DNA of 64,000 nucleotides from Cymbidium sinense. Taxonomy: Eukaryota; Streptophyta; Magnoliopsida; Asparagales; Orchidaceae. The stretch covers positions 87,618,925 to 87,682,924 of the forward strand of contig CM038225.1 of NCBI GenBank assembly GCA_021442155.1, given 5' to 3'. Numbering within the stretch: the first letter of the stretch is position 1; each line of letters opens with the position of its first letter. Position numbers and translations under genes: made by a program. This document shows positions 1 through 10,560 of this stretch, piece by piece. Under the pieces are notes generated by a model. That model was given only the letters and a program-made list of their open reading frames with translations, was not told the DNA's origin and did no database searches.

Positions 1-28
1 TACTAAAATAAGAAATTAAAATCCAAGG

Positions 29-274
29 TTGGTATGGAGTAGTACCATTGGACCTATAAATTACAATGAGTATTGTTTATTGATAAGTAATCATATGGAT
101 GTTGATCAACTTTTTAAGAGTTCATCCAATCCTTTGGAAGAATTTTGTCTTAAAACATTAGATAATTTAGATGATTACTCAATTCAAAATGCACCCTTAG
201 ATCTTGAAGAAGAAATAAAATTCATCATTTATGAATTAAAAGAGATCAACTTAGAAATTGAGGAAGACCCATGA
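29..274 (+). pseudogene. Ty3/gypsy pol remnant: protease-RT linker
   Basis: An 81-codon open stretch aligns by eye with the minus-strand frame at 62043-62246. Both contain an APL(D/E)(L/F)EEEIK motif followed by ELKEINL. In Ty3/gypsy polyproteins an acidic segment of this kind lies between the protease and the reverse transcriptase. It is followed directly by RT-like sequence, so it is the upstream part of the same broken pol. The element continues to the left of the window, so gag, protease and the 5' LTR cannot be judged. It is not an independent gene. Confidence 0.7.
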
Positions 275-477
275 CCAATTTTACTAGTTCGCTATTAGGC
301 ATAGAAGATTCTTATGAGTTGATTAATTTACTTTTTGAATACGAAGATTATTTTCCATGGAATTATGATGAAATGGCAGGTTAATCAATACATGTTGTAG
401 ACTACAAATTAGAGACTAAATCAGATGTAATTATAGTAAAATAAGCTTCTAGACTCAAGTGTTTGGAGATTGAATCA

Positions 478-1200
478 CAAGTAATTACTAAAGTTAAGAA
501 ATTAATTGAATCTAATTTTATTCGAGAAGAAAAGTATTCTTTTGGTTAGCAAGTATTATGTTGGTGAAGAAAAAGGGTGGCCAAATATGCATATGCCTAG
601 AATTTTAGAAACTTGAATAAGGCTTATCCCAAAGAGTTTTCACTACTAGTATCAGAACTTATAGTAGATATAGCCTCATCACATGAAATTTTCTCATTTA
701 AGGATGGGTCATCTAAACAGATAAAAATGGCCCTTGGGGATGAGAAACATAGGACATTCAAAACCCTGATTGTGATTTTCTATTACACGATCATGACAAT
801 TGGTCTAAAAATACCAGAGATACTTATCAAAGAGTGATGACTAGAATATTCAGTGATTCGATTCATAACCAAGCTGAATGTTTGATTGACAATCTAGTCA
901 ATAAAAGTAAAGAAAAAGAGAATCAACTATATGATTTGTGGATTATTTTCGAATGGTTGCTCCATCATAACCTAAAAATGAATCTTTTGAAATGCGCCTT
1001 TAGAGTGACTTCAGAAAAAATTTATGGTTTGTATCAAATCACCATGGAATTAAAATAGATCCTAAAAATAATTAATGCTATCATGAAAATGCTGCCACCT
1101 AGAGATCTTACACAATTAAGATCATTCCAAGGCATGCTTGCATATCTGAGAAGGTTTATATCAAATCTATATGGAAGAAGCCAACCATTCATAACATTAA
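478..1200 (+). pseudogene. Ty3/gypsy reverse transcriptase remnant
   Basis: Conceptual translation in shifting frames shows the RT order: an IESNFIREEKY entry motif, VKKKGGQ, LNKAYPKEF, FSFKDG, QIKMA, then a palm motif reading ECLIDNLVNKSK, and LKMNLLKCAF. The usual catalytic YVDD is LIDN here, with Asn codon 891-893 replacing the second Asp. Stops and frame changes (for example around 550, 835 and 1058) make it non-functional. RRFISNL at about 1150 marks the thumb/connection region. It is part of one degraded plus-strand element with the domains up to about 3330. Confidence 0.9.
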
Positions 1201-1535
1201 TAAAAAGATTCTAAATTTATTTGGGATAAAAATGTTAGATTGCATTTGATAGTTTAAAATAATACTTAATGAATCCTTCTATTTTGGCTACTCTAATCCT
1301 TGGGAAGCTTCTAATTCTTTATACTGTAGCGTTAGATGAATCTCTTGGAGTTTTATTAACTCAAGTTAATGAAGAAGACAAAGAAAATAACCTCTATTAT
1401 TTAAGTCACAGACTTATCATAGTGGAGATAAATTATTTTCCCATTGAAAAGCATTATTTAGCTTTGATTTTTGTTGCTAAAAAACTAAGGCATTATATGC
1501 TTTCACATAAAATAAATTTGATTTGAAGGGTAAAT
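1200..1535 (+). pseudogene. Ty3/gypsy RNase H domain remnant
   Basis: An 85-codon frame (1269-1526) carries the typical RT-linked RNase H sequence: LYTVALDESLGVLL, LYYLSHRL, NYFPIEKHYLALIF and LRHYMLSHKI. In intact relatives this domain removes the RNA template during reverse transcription. It follows the RT remnant in the expected order. It is cut off from RT by stops around 1215-1268 and ends at a stop just after ISLI-like sequence. The same block is recognisable on the minus strand at about 60800-61050. Confidence 0.85.
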
Positions 1536-1559
1536 CCTTTGCAATATCTTATGACCCAC

Positions 1560-2150
1560 CCGATGTTGTCTAGAAGACTAGCACGTTGGTCTATGGTTTT
1601 GCTGTAATTTGATATTACATTTATCCCTCTTTGTGTTATAGAAGGTCAAGTTGTAGCTGACTTCTTAGAAGCACATCCTATTCCTAAAGATTCTCCTTTA
1701 AATGATAATCCTCCTAATGAACATATCATGAATTTAAATAAAGAAAATAATGCCACCTGGGAAATATATTTTCATGGTACAACATCTTCCAAAAGAGATA
1801 AAAATATGAATTCTTTTATCCTACTGATGGTAGGAATCAAATTAATTTTTATAACTCTAGACAAGGGATGATGCAATATTCCTACCATTTGTCTGATCCC
1901 TGTAAAATAATGAAGCTAAATATCTATCTCTTATAACTGGGTTGGAGTCAATAATCTTTATTGATATTAAATAGATTAAAATCTTTCAAAATTTCATATT
2001 TGTTATTAATCAAGTGAGCAGATTTTATAAGGTATTACACTCAAAACTCTTCAATTATTATCAATATATAATGAAATTACTCAAGCATATTCCTTTATTG
2101 ATTACTTGAGTGAGGGGAGGCTTTTCAAAGATAAATCACTTACAAATTAA
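1560..2150 (+). pseudogene. second (archaeal-type) RNase H domain remnant
   Basis: After RNase H the translation gives a linker (GQVVADFLEAHPIPKDSPL) and then WEIYFHGTTSSKRD, an EAKYLSLITGLE segment and INQVSRFYKVL. This matches the dual-RNase-H layout known for Tat-lineage plant Ty3/gypsy elements, where the first motif is normally FDG. Here the Asp is His, and several in-frame stops interrupt the domain, so it is dead. The minus-strand copy near 60150-60650 keeps YFDG and DSQLVVNQ, which supports the assignment. Tat membership is an inference from this layout. Confidence 0.7.
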
Positions 2151-2209
2151 ATTAAGAAACATACTTTGACTTATTTATTAATCAATAATTTATTATACCA
2201 CTAATCATT

Positions 2210-3336
2210 TGATCAAATGTGGCTACGTTGCTTAGATAAACAAGAAGCCTATAAGATTGTGATTGAAGTACATTCTTGATTTTGTGGTGCTCCCCAATCT
2301 GGACTCAAGGTGAAATTAAAAATTAAAAATACTTGGGTATTATTAGCCTTCGATGTTAGATGACTCTATGGAAATTGCATGACGTTGTCATCAATGCCAT
2401 GTACATGGTGCACCCTTAGACTAGCCACCAAATTTATTATATCTAACGATTGCCTCTTCGCCATTTCATAGTTGAGGTGCTGACATTATAGGGTCTATTA
2501 ACCCTCCTTCATCAAAGGGGCATCATTTCATATTGGCTACAACCGATTACTTTTTTAAATGTGCTGATGCAATTCCATTGGAAGAAGTTAAAGCATGCCA
2601 TGTGCTTAAGTTCTTTTGGAAAAATATCGTATATCGATTTGGCATTCCTCATCAAATAATTTCTAATAATGGCGCAGTATTTAAGTCCATTAAAATAAAT
2701 CACTTTGTGGCTAAACATAACATCAAGTCAAGATAATCGACCATCTATTACCCTAGGGAAAATGGATTGGTGCAAGATTTTAATAAAACACTTGTGCATA
2801 TTTTAAAGAAAGTTCTTAAGGAAAATAAATAACAAAGACATGAAAGTTGGTTGAAGCCTTATGGGCTTATCAGACCACATATATGACACCAACTCAATCT
2901 ACACCATATGCTTTAGTTTATAGAACTGAAGCTATTCTTCTATTAGAACTAAACTTCAATTGGAAGAATTTGAAAGTCTTGAAGGTAAGTGTCTGAGAGC
3001 TCAATAAGACCTTAAAATTTACCAATCGCGTATGGTCCAAGCTCATGATAAATTAAACCTTCTTATAACTTTCCAAGTAGGAGACTTGGTTTTGATTCTT
3101 AGAAGGCCAATTTTATCTCATCATAGGATAGATAGCAAATTTGAGCCAACATGGGGAAGACCGTTCATTATGGAGAAGTCTATGAAGGAGGTTCTTATTT
3201 GTTAATAACTTGTAATGATGAATGTCCAATGATGCTTTTTAAAGAAATATTATGTATGAATTATATTCTAATTCCAAAAATGATCAATAAAGTTATGTTT
3301 ACTAAAATTTTATTTATGTACTTTATTTGGGTCTAG
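2210..3336 (+). pseudogene. Ty3/gypsy integrase remnant
   Basis: Domains in order: an HHCC zinc-binding region ending in CHQCHVHGA (about 2389-2420); a core with the first Asp in GADIIGSINPPSSKGHHF (about 2475-2530); an ATTDYFFKCADAIPLEEV stretch; and a C-terminal segment with KFEPTWGRPF and VYEGGSYLL (about 3137-3200). The second catalytic Asp lies in SNNG (Asp to Asn), and the catalytic Glu position reads Q in GLVQDFNKTL. Together with frameshifts at about 2736 and 3160 this shows an inactive copy. Frame 3151-3336 is only its C-terminal tail. Confidence 0.88.
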
Positions 3337-3890
3337 GGATTGATCTTTTGTGAGACAAATAAATTTACTTTTGAACAAAATTTTGTTTACAATGTTGCTC
3401 TGCACAACAATTAACAAGGAATATACTCTTTTAGTGATATCTTTCAAATCTTGTATAATAACTTTTTTTTTAAAAATAGCTTTGAAGAGTTAAAGGCCCT
3501 ATTTTAATAGGTTATCTAAGTTTGGATTAAGTCACCAAGACCCCTTTTCTACTTGTCAAAATTTGAGGATTAGGATTAAGTTATGAAGACCCCCTTCCTC
3601 ACTTTAGGTATTTAAATTAAAATCAAGCCATTGAAAGCCCCTTCTTAATAGTAAACAAGATAGGAGTAAGTCCTTTAATAGACATCTTGTATAAAATATG
3701 AGGATAAGATTAAGCCATCAAGACCCCTTCTTGTCAAATACATTATTTAGGTTACGATTATATCACGAGGCCCCACCAAGTCAAAAGTAAACTCATAAAT
3801 TTCAACCAAATTGAGTCTTCCCAAGAACTCAAATAATCAAATGAATATATTTGACCTGAATCTAAATAAATCCAAATGCAATAAGGTCTC
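3337..3890 (+). repeat. 3' UTR of the plus-strand element with short tandem repeats
   Basis: Non-coding. From about 3510 to 3780 there are four to five degenerate copies, spaced roughly 60-100 bp, of a core like GGATTAAGTCA..AAGACCCCTTC. Read on the other strand this resembles AAGGGGTC..AAAGACTTAATCC, the core of the array at 46400-48470. Relative to their own pol or LTR orientation, both arrays are in the same sense. Tandem repeats in the 3' UTR are known for Tat-type elements. No convincing polypurine tract or 3' LTR start is visible before the minus-strand LTR begins at 3891. Confidence 0.6.
3886..3890. repeat. possible left target-site duplication (GTCTC)
   Basis: GTCTC lies just before the LTR start at 3891, and ATCTC lies just after its other end at 10678-10682. 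One mismatch in five bases makes this a plausible but weak 5-bp target duplication for a solo LTR insertion. Confidence 0.35.
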
Positions 3891-5153
3891 TGTGGTGTTT
3901 TATTTTGGATGCTAGTTGGATACTACACAGATCTTATGGGGTACTTATTGAAGTGATCGGGTATGACATTGAGGTATGATGTACTATCTCAAAAGATAAA
4001 AATATCTCCCTACAATGGACCTAATCACCTAATAAGGACTCTTAAGGCTGATAGATCTTTGTATATACCAGAGATCCTTCCCTTACTTTACATGAAAAAG
4101 TAGAGAGTGCTCATAATACTAGGAAGCCTAGTGAGCACCCCAATCTATCCTATGGTGAGGCTTTATATGTTTGAAAGAGAGAGTTTTATTTAAATTTGAA
4201 TTGTAATTTTTATTAGAATGCTAGGGCATATAGTCCATCAATATAAGATTGTGAAATTGCCTAAGAGTCAAGGATTATACATGTAGCTCAAAGGAAATAA
4301 GTAATCTTAGATCCTAAATCTAGGGAGCATTAGCACATGCTAGAAGCATGACCTAAATTTATGCGGAAGGGGGACATAAATGTTTACCTCCAAAATAAAG
4401 GATAAACTCATCAGACTCTTCTGAGCTTATAATCGCCTGGAGTGGCCATCAACTAACACCTCCTATTATTTAAAACCATGTAGGCCAATCTTATAAAATT
4501 GCAAGATAGCTCAACTTATTATTTAATTGGAAAGAGGCTAGAGACCTAAACGCACTCCCTAAGAGACTAGATCATGACTGACATGAGTATATGACTTAGT
4601 ATAAATCCAAAATTTATAAATTTTATGTCATTTTGACATAATATTTTGGACAAAGGCTTAGGAAAATTATGCCTAAATGCATGATGAAATTGAGTTATTG
4701 GCCAAATTAGAGAGAGAGAGGGAGATCTCCATCATGATGGGGTGCACTCATAGATCAAGCCCTCCCTAAAGTGCAGGAATGGAGACCCTCCTTATTCAAG
4801 ACTGAAACAAGTTGATATGGATGATGTTAGACATTCAACACTCAACTAAGGGGTTGCTAAATCTTTTAATTATTTTTATTATATCCTGGGCTTTAGATGA
4901 GGTTGAAAGTTATTTCAAAATTTAGTTAAGAGTTGTTAATTGGGTAGAAAAATTAATTTTATTCTAAGTGCCTACTGCATTCAGGCCACACATTCAAATT
5001 TTAAGTTTAAAAAACTATGAAGAAGATGTTGTTCTATTGTGAAATCTAAACAGAACAATAATCATGTATAGATTCCATAAAAGAATAAAAGGCTGATGCA
5101 GCAGGGTATCAATGTACACCTTAGAAAATAGAAAATTAGGTAGCTGAGCTACA

Positions 5154-5164
5154 CCCTTATACAA
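5154..5164 (-). promoter_or_regulatory. TTGTATAAGGG core-promoter-like block of the LTR
   Basis: TTGTATAAGGG on the minus strand lies in a block conserved in every LTR of the window that reaches this region. It is followed downstream by a GTGTACA..GTACCC element and CTTTTATTCTTT. By position, about 1.3 kb before the LTR 3' end, it could be a TATA box. No experimental start site is known. Confidence 0.45.
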
Positions 5165-6224
5165 CCTAGATTACAAAAGAATATTACAATTAAAATTAAA
5201 TTAGTTGCTATTGGGTCTTCATTCCTTTCTTTTCTTTATTCATTCTTCTTTCTCTTCTTCATTCTCTTCTTCATTCTCTTGATTTGATTATGCTTCAAGG
5301 TTTCACAGAGCCTCCCAAGACTATGCCTTCTAGCTAATGCTCATACTAAATCCCATATCTAATCTAACTTTTGCAAAATTACATACAAACCCAAATTAAA
5401 TAATTTGACATAGCCTTACAAATCCTAATATGGATTATTCTTAGGGGCATAAGCAACCTGCAAGAAGAAGCATTTATATTTATTTTAACAGCCTCATTAG
5501 CATAATCCCCTGTAGAAAATAACATTAGATTAAGAACATCATAACATCCAATCTACATGGAACAATCCTAACATCCAGTCTAAGACATTACATAACTCAA
5601 CATAATTACATACATCATCCTAACCTAAAGCTAGAAGTGGTGACTTAGCATTCTAATGTGTGTGCTTAAGCTTAAGGTGGTATGCCTTAGCTATGCCTTA
5701 GAATTATGATTATCTAAATTTTGAAATTATTTAAGTTATACATTTAGGGTGGTTTCATTTCAAGTTATTGAGAGGATTGGTGGATCTTAATTTGTATTTT
5801 CTTTTATTTCATTTGGTATTTACTTAGCAAATAAGTATTGTAAAGAGAAGAAAAAGGTTTAACCCTCTTCATCCCTACCTTAAGTTAATTTCTAAAAGCA
5901 TATTGTTATGACTTGATTTATTTTAGTGATTGGTTTATTGAATGCTTTATTAATCCAAAATTTGGGTTAATCTTAAAGAATCCTATCCAACATGAAAGGC
6001 ATCTTAAGATTAATGAAATTGAATTACCATCACATAGATAATGTTGCACCATTCCTTTTCATCAACAATATCATGTATATGACTTTAAGCTTAGTATACC
6101 AATACATGCAATGTATTTTTGGTGCACTTAAATGGTTATGAATGCATATGTTTTGGTAGAAAAGAGGGATCCTTATTCTTTAATTAAATGCACACACACA
6201 TGTATTAAAGATGTAAGCAAGTAT

Positions 6225-6560
6225 GTGCCATTGTTTAAACTAGGGAACTGAGATAATCTAAGACCTCCTTTGGGTTACTTAAAGCCTTGTATTCCCAAGA
6301 TGTCTAGATTATATACTTGCTATCTTAAATGCATTTGAGTGTACACGCAACTATGAGAATGAACATTATGTAAAGGTTGTATTTTGGTTGAATTATTTAC
6401 CATGTAAAGTAAAGTTCTATCCAAATTCTAGTATAAGTACAGATAGGAATGAAATTAAATAAGTATGCACCTTTGTGAACTAGACAAGTGAGGTAATCTA
6501 TGACCTCTGTGGGGCTACTTAAAGCCTTGTATTTCCAGGATGTCTAGACTATATACTTAT
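6225..6560 (-). repeat. two-copy direct repeat (about 250 bp spacing) in the AT-rich LTR module
   Basis: The block running from an AACTAGGGAACTGAG-like start through CTACTTAAAGCCTTGTATT to CTAGACTATATACTT occurs at about 6236-6320 and again at 6477-6560. Homologous blocks occur once, twice or three times in the other LTRs (18836 and 19085; 29695; 33175, 33450 and 34145), so it is a variable-copy LTR subrepeat. Confidence 0.7.
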
Positions 6561-7946
6561 TATCATTCAAACTTATGTAAACTCATACATGAATCATTAA
6601 GATAGAATAATATTTTAGCATGTTTAGATTATAGCACATGCAAATCATATGTAGTATACATAGCTAGAATCAATCCAAATCTTCATTATCAATTTATAAC
6701 TTTGAAAATAATTTTTGAAATTTATTAGTGATAATAGCCACACATATAATAAGATTAATTCAACACATGCAACTTTTACATAATTAAATTAAATTGATTA
6801 TTTTTATTTGAAAGCATGAATGCATGATATCAAATGTCATACAATATTTATAATGATTAAAAAAGAATAATTTAATAATTCTACATAATTCATTCAACTA
6901 CATTAATTCCTAAGGACAATCACATTAAATCAAATCATTTAAAATTAACCTTAGATTCTTATATAATTTGAATTTTTTTGTTTCGAGTTATTAATCTTAA
7001 AAAGGAGAAACATTTGCTATTTTTGTCCCATCCCATGTGAGTGACTTAATGTGTTTAAAGAAAACATGATTAAGTGGTTTTTATGGATTAATTGAATTTG
7101 AATCATTAAACAAATGATTTATTTCCCTTTCCTATGCTTCTTTAATTTAATTAATCCTTTAATTGTAAGCCTCTAATGGTATGCAAATGATAAATTAAAC
7201 TTGCAATGCATTAAGGGACCTAATGCAATGAGGCTTATAATTAAGTATTAATTAAATTTAAGAATCTAATTAAGTACACACATGGGTTAATCATAATTTT
7301 TGTAAGGATCTTTATGTTGTTAAACACATTAAGAGGAACCCACCAATTCAATTTAGACTATCTGATCTAATTATCATTTAATTTGATTCAATTTTATAAT
7401 TAATTGCTTAATCACTCCTTAATTAAATTATGATTTAATTAACCCTCACATATGAATTGAATTTAGGGAAATAATAAGGATTGAGGTCCTAACAATTCCC
7501 CTTCCTAATTCCATTGTAAACAAAGCTTAATAAAGTTTAATTAATTAATTTTTACTGTTTCATATATTTAACTAATTATTAAATCACTTAAAGAGGATAA
7601 TTAAGATTAAAATTTTAAATTCTTCTAATTATCTAGCCAATAAATCTCAAACAAATTATGAGAGGTAGATGACATCCCATAGAATAAACACATTTAATTT
7701 GAGACACATTAGCTAAGTAATTAAGGTCTAATTAAAATAATTAAGAAAACTTTCAAACTTTAATTAAGCTCTAATCACAATTCAAACCCTAGGGAAATTA
7801 TTTTTATTAAAATCTCCACTATTTACACTTTCCAAAATGGATTTACTCATATTTTTTAGGCTTTTTCTACAATTAGTTATGAATTTTTGAAGTTCTAGGT
7901 GATTAAATGCATTTTTAACCTTAATTAATCCCTAATCTCATTGATG

Positions 7947-7954
7947 CCACGTGG
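7947..7954. promoter_or_regulatory. CCACGTGG G-box in LTR
   Basis: This is a perfect palindromic CCACGTGG within a cluster of related boxes (AACGTGG, CCATGTGG) at 7947-7985. G-boxes bind bZIP and bHLH factors in plants. The same cluster position recurs in the other LTRs. Confidence 0.45.
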
Positions 7955-8172
7955 AAGCCAACGTGGTGGCACTTTCCATGTGGTGCCATGGGATTGTCCA
8001 CTTAAACTGTCTGATGCGGCATGCTGAGTCAACGGCGGTGGACACGCTTTTGCCCCCGCCATCCGATCTCGGATTGGATGGTGGGGATTAATCCCACAGT
8101 TCTTAAGAGATAAAATTGAATAAATCTAATTAGATTAATCATGACTGTATGTTCCAATCTCGTGGAATAGAT

Positions 8173-8222
8173 GGTGGATGATCCTTCATCCCTCGAGCAA
8201 TGAAAAATGGATGTCATCCACC
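8173..8222. repeat. hairpin-forming inverted repeat in LTR
   Basis: GGTGGATGA at 8173-8181 is the exact reverse complement of TCATCCACC at 8214-8222, giving a 9-bp stem around a 32-nt centre. A positionally similar but different-sequence hairpin occurs in the LARD LTRs (44649-44700). Confidence 0.5.
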
Positions 8223-8386
8223 CTCCTCTGCTCAACCCAAGCATGTTAGAGCTCATGAATCATCGAATCAACTCCAAAACATTCAAGGGATAGATTTAAA
8301 GAGATCCTATGATGGAAATTGCATGAAATCAAAATTTCTTTCATAAAAGATTAACACCTAGAGAATTTTCTATGGTTTTCCAAAAT

Positions 8387-8593
8387 TTACCTTACTGGAG
8401 CACAAGACCAATAGTCCAATGATTGAGGTAGCTTCATCTTGAAGAAACGAAGCCCTATTGTTAAGCTCATGAGTTGCCTCCATGCTAGCGACTCTATAGA
8501 TTAAATGCCATTGAAGATGTCATTGGAGCTAGTCTAGGAGTGGTCTCCGGTGCTCGAATCAATCAGGAATTGATTCGTTTTACCTCGCCGGAG
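8387..8593 (-). repeat. duplicated LTR cassette with CTCCGGTGAGGTAA-like ends
   Basis: Minus-strand CTCCAGTAAGGTAA (8387-8400) and CTCCGGCGAGGTAA (8580-8593) mark two copies of a roughly 193-bp cassette in the GC-richer LTR module. The upstream half of each contains a CCAATGACAT or GGCATTT stretch. The same two-copy arrangement occurs in two other LTRs. The 60-64 codon frames here are not supported as genes. Confidence 0.55.
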
Positions 8594-8879
8594 CTTGGGG
8601 AAGGTGTCAATGGAGTTAATTTGGATTTGGTTGATTTTGAGTGGAGTTTGACGGAGTGAAGGCTTGGGTTTGGTTTTGTCAGTGATGGGGAGCTCAAGGG
8701 AGGTTGGGAAGGCACTGGGGAAGCTCATCTCGACTCTATAAAGCTCTTTAGGTTATTATTGTGTGTGTGTTGGAATGAGATGGGGAGGATTATGCTCTCC
8801 TCCCTATAGAATCAGACGATGGGGATTAGCTTTTCTTTTGGCAGATGTTTGGCTCGCGTAGGTGATCGGGGATGTTAGG

Positions 8880-10560
8880 GAATGGTTGAGGTGGAGCTCC
8901 TTGAGTGGCTGAGTGAAGGAAGTGGGCTGATAAGGGCTGAGGTGGAATGTCCTTTCTCCCTAAGGTGAGCTAATGGAATGGCTTGGGTTAGCTCACTTCC
9001 TTTGACCCATGGCTGACCCAATCAGCTTTATGTTAGGTTAGCTAGTGAGTCAGAGGTTTGAAATAAGCTTTGGGTGGATGCCAAGGGCAAAGGGGTAGGT
9101 GAGACCATCCAAATGGGGATTTTGTCCCATTTAGAGGGATTTAATCAAGTTTGAAATGGGTTGGGATTTGATTTGGGCTGACCCATGGTGACCCAAGGAT
9201 TGGTCATGCCAAGTTTGTTTTGGTTTGAGCTTGGTTTGAATGGGTTTGACTCAATTTAAGCCATGTAGGTCAAATTGGGTCAAACTAAGGGTTGGATGAA
9301 GTTGAAATTATAATTTGGGATGTTTAGGTTCAATTGGTTTGATTTGATTTGAAGTGGATTTGAATTGGGCTCACATGGGTTCAAATGGGTCAAATGGGCT
9401 AAGTTGACCAAATTAGTCAAATTGACCAAATTGGCTTGGGTTAGGGGTTGGTTTAGGTTCAATTGATGATTTGAAGATAATTGTAGGTGTTAATTTCAAT
9501 TAATTTGGATTTGGGAAAGGTTTAGATCAATTTGACCCTTTAGTTCAATTTGGGCTAAATGGGCCATTTGGGTTGACTTGGTCAAATTGGGTTCAATCAA
9601 GGGCTTGATCATGTTCAATAATTAATTCAAGATTTGTTTGGAAGTATTGGTTTCAATCAATTTAAATTGGATTGAGGTTTGGCCCAATTTGGCCTTTTAG
9701 GCCAAATTGGGTCAACTTGGGTCAATGGTCCAAGTTGGCTTGATTTGGCTTGATTGATGGTTGAATCATATTTAAGGTTCAATTTATTATTGGTAGGAAT
9801 CATTGGTTTTAATTGGTTTTAATTGGAATGAGATTTGGTTAAATTTGGTTCATATGGGCTAATTGGGTCAACTTGGGTCAATTGATCAAATTAGCTTGGC
9901 TTGACCCAATTGATTGCAATTGAAGAATCAAGGGTGATCAACAGTCATTGTTTAAAGTTTTTGGATGGGTTGATTCAATCCAATTTGGTTTGGATTGGAG
10001 TTTGGATCAGATGGGTCATTTAGGTCACTTTGGGTCAAGTCAACCAAATAGGTCAATTTGAGTTGGATTAGGTTGAAATGGGTTGAATTGAGTTTGATAA
10101 TTGATTTAGGATTGCTTGATGGCCTTGATTGCAATTGATTTAGATTTAATTGGATTTTGGTTTAGGTAGACCCTTTAGGTCAAATGGGCTAAGTTAAGTT
10201 GGTTTGTGGGTTGAGTTGGTTTGGTTGGCTTGATTGCAGATTTTGGAAGGGTTTGAAATGATACATTGAATGGTTGGAATGCTTTTGTGAAAATCAATTG
10301 GGTTTGGTTTAATTGCAAGAGTTTTGGGTTAAGTCCATAGGATTGGATTATGGAATTAAGATGGGTTTGGATTCAAATCATTTTGGCTTGGAGCTTGGAT
10401 ATAAAATAGAATTCAATTAGGTTTGATTGCATTGGTTTGAGGTTGGATTTGAATGAGTGGATATGTATAGGTCATGGGTTAGGCCATAGGATAGGTTGAA
10501 CCTATTTGTCCTAAGGTATGACCTAAGCTCGGGGTATGCCTTCTTAAGCCTCTAGGCTTA
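8880..10560 (-). repeat. GGTCAA/TTGACC-rich degenerate repeat module of the LTR
   Basis: This is low-complexity DNA built from irregular repeats of phrases such as TTGGGTCAACTTGGGTCAA, without a fixed period. It is present, in LTR sense, in every type I LTR here (also about 14350-15960, 25300-26900 and 36850-38090). The repeated TTGAC core equals the W-box bound by WRKY factors. It has no coding potential beyond short frames rich in Asn, Leu and Pro that arise from the repeat. Confidence 0.7.

Noticed and set aside
8534..8728. Minus frame MSFPSAFPTSLELP, possibly an exon.
   Set aside because: It lies in the LTR cassette. The homologous region at 36170-36350 does not encode a similar peptide. 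Only the CTCCGGTGAGG motif is shared.
9280..9462. A 60-codon minus frame resembling the 60-codon frame at 37070-37252, with similar start and end.
   Set aside because: Both lie at the same position of the GGTCAA-rich LTR module. The Asn/Leu/Pro-rich peptides follow from the nucleotide repeat, and other LTR copies do not keep the frame.
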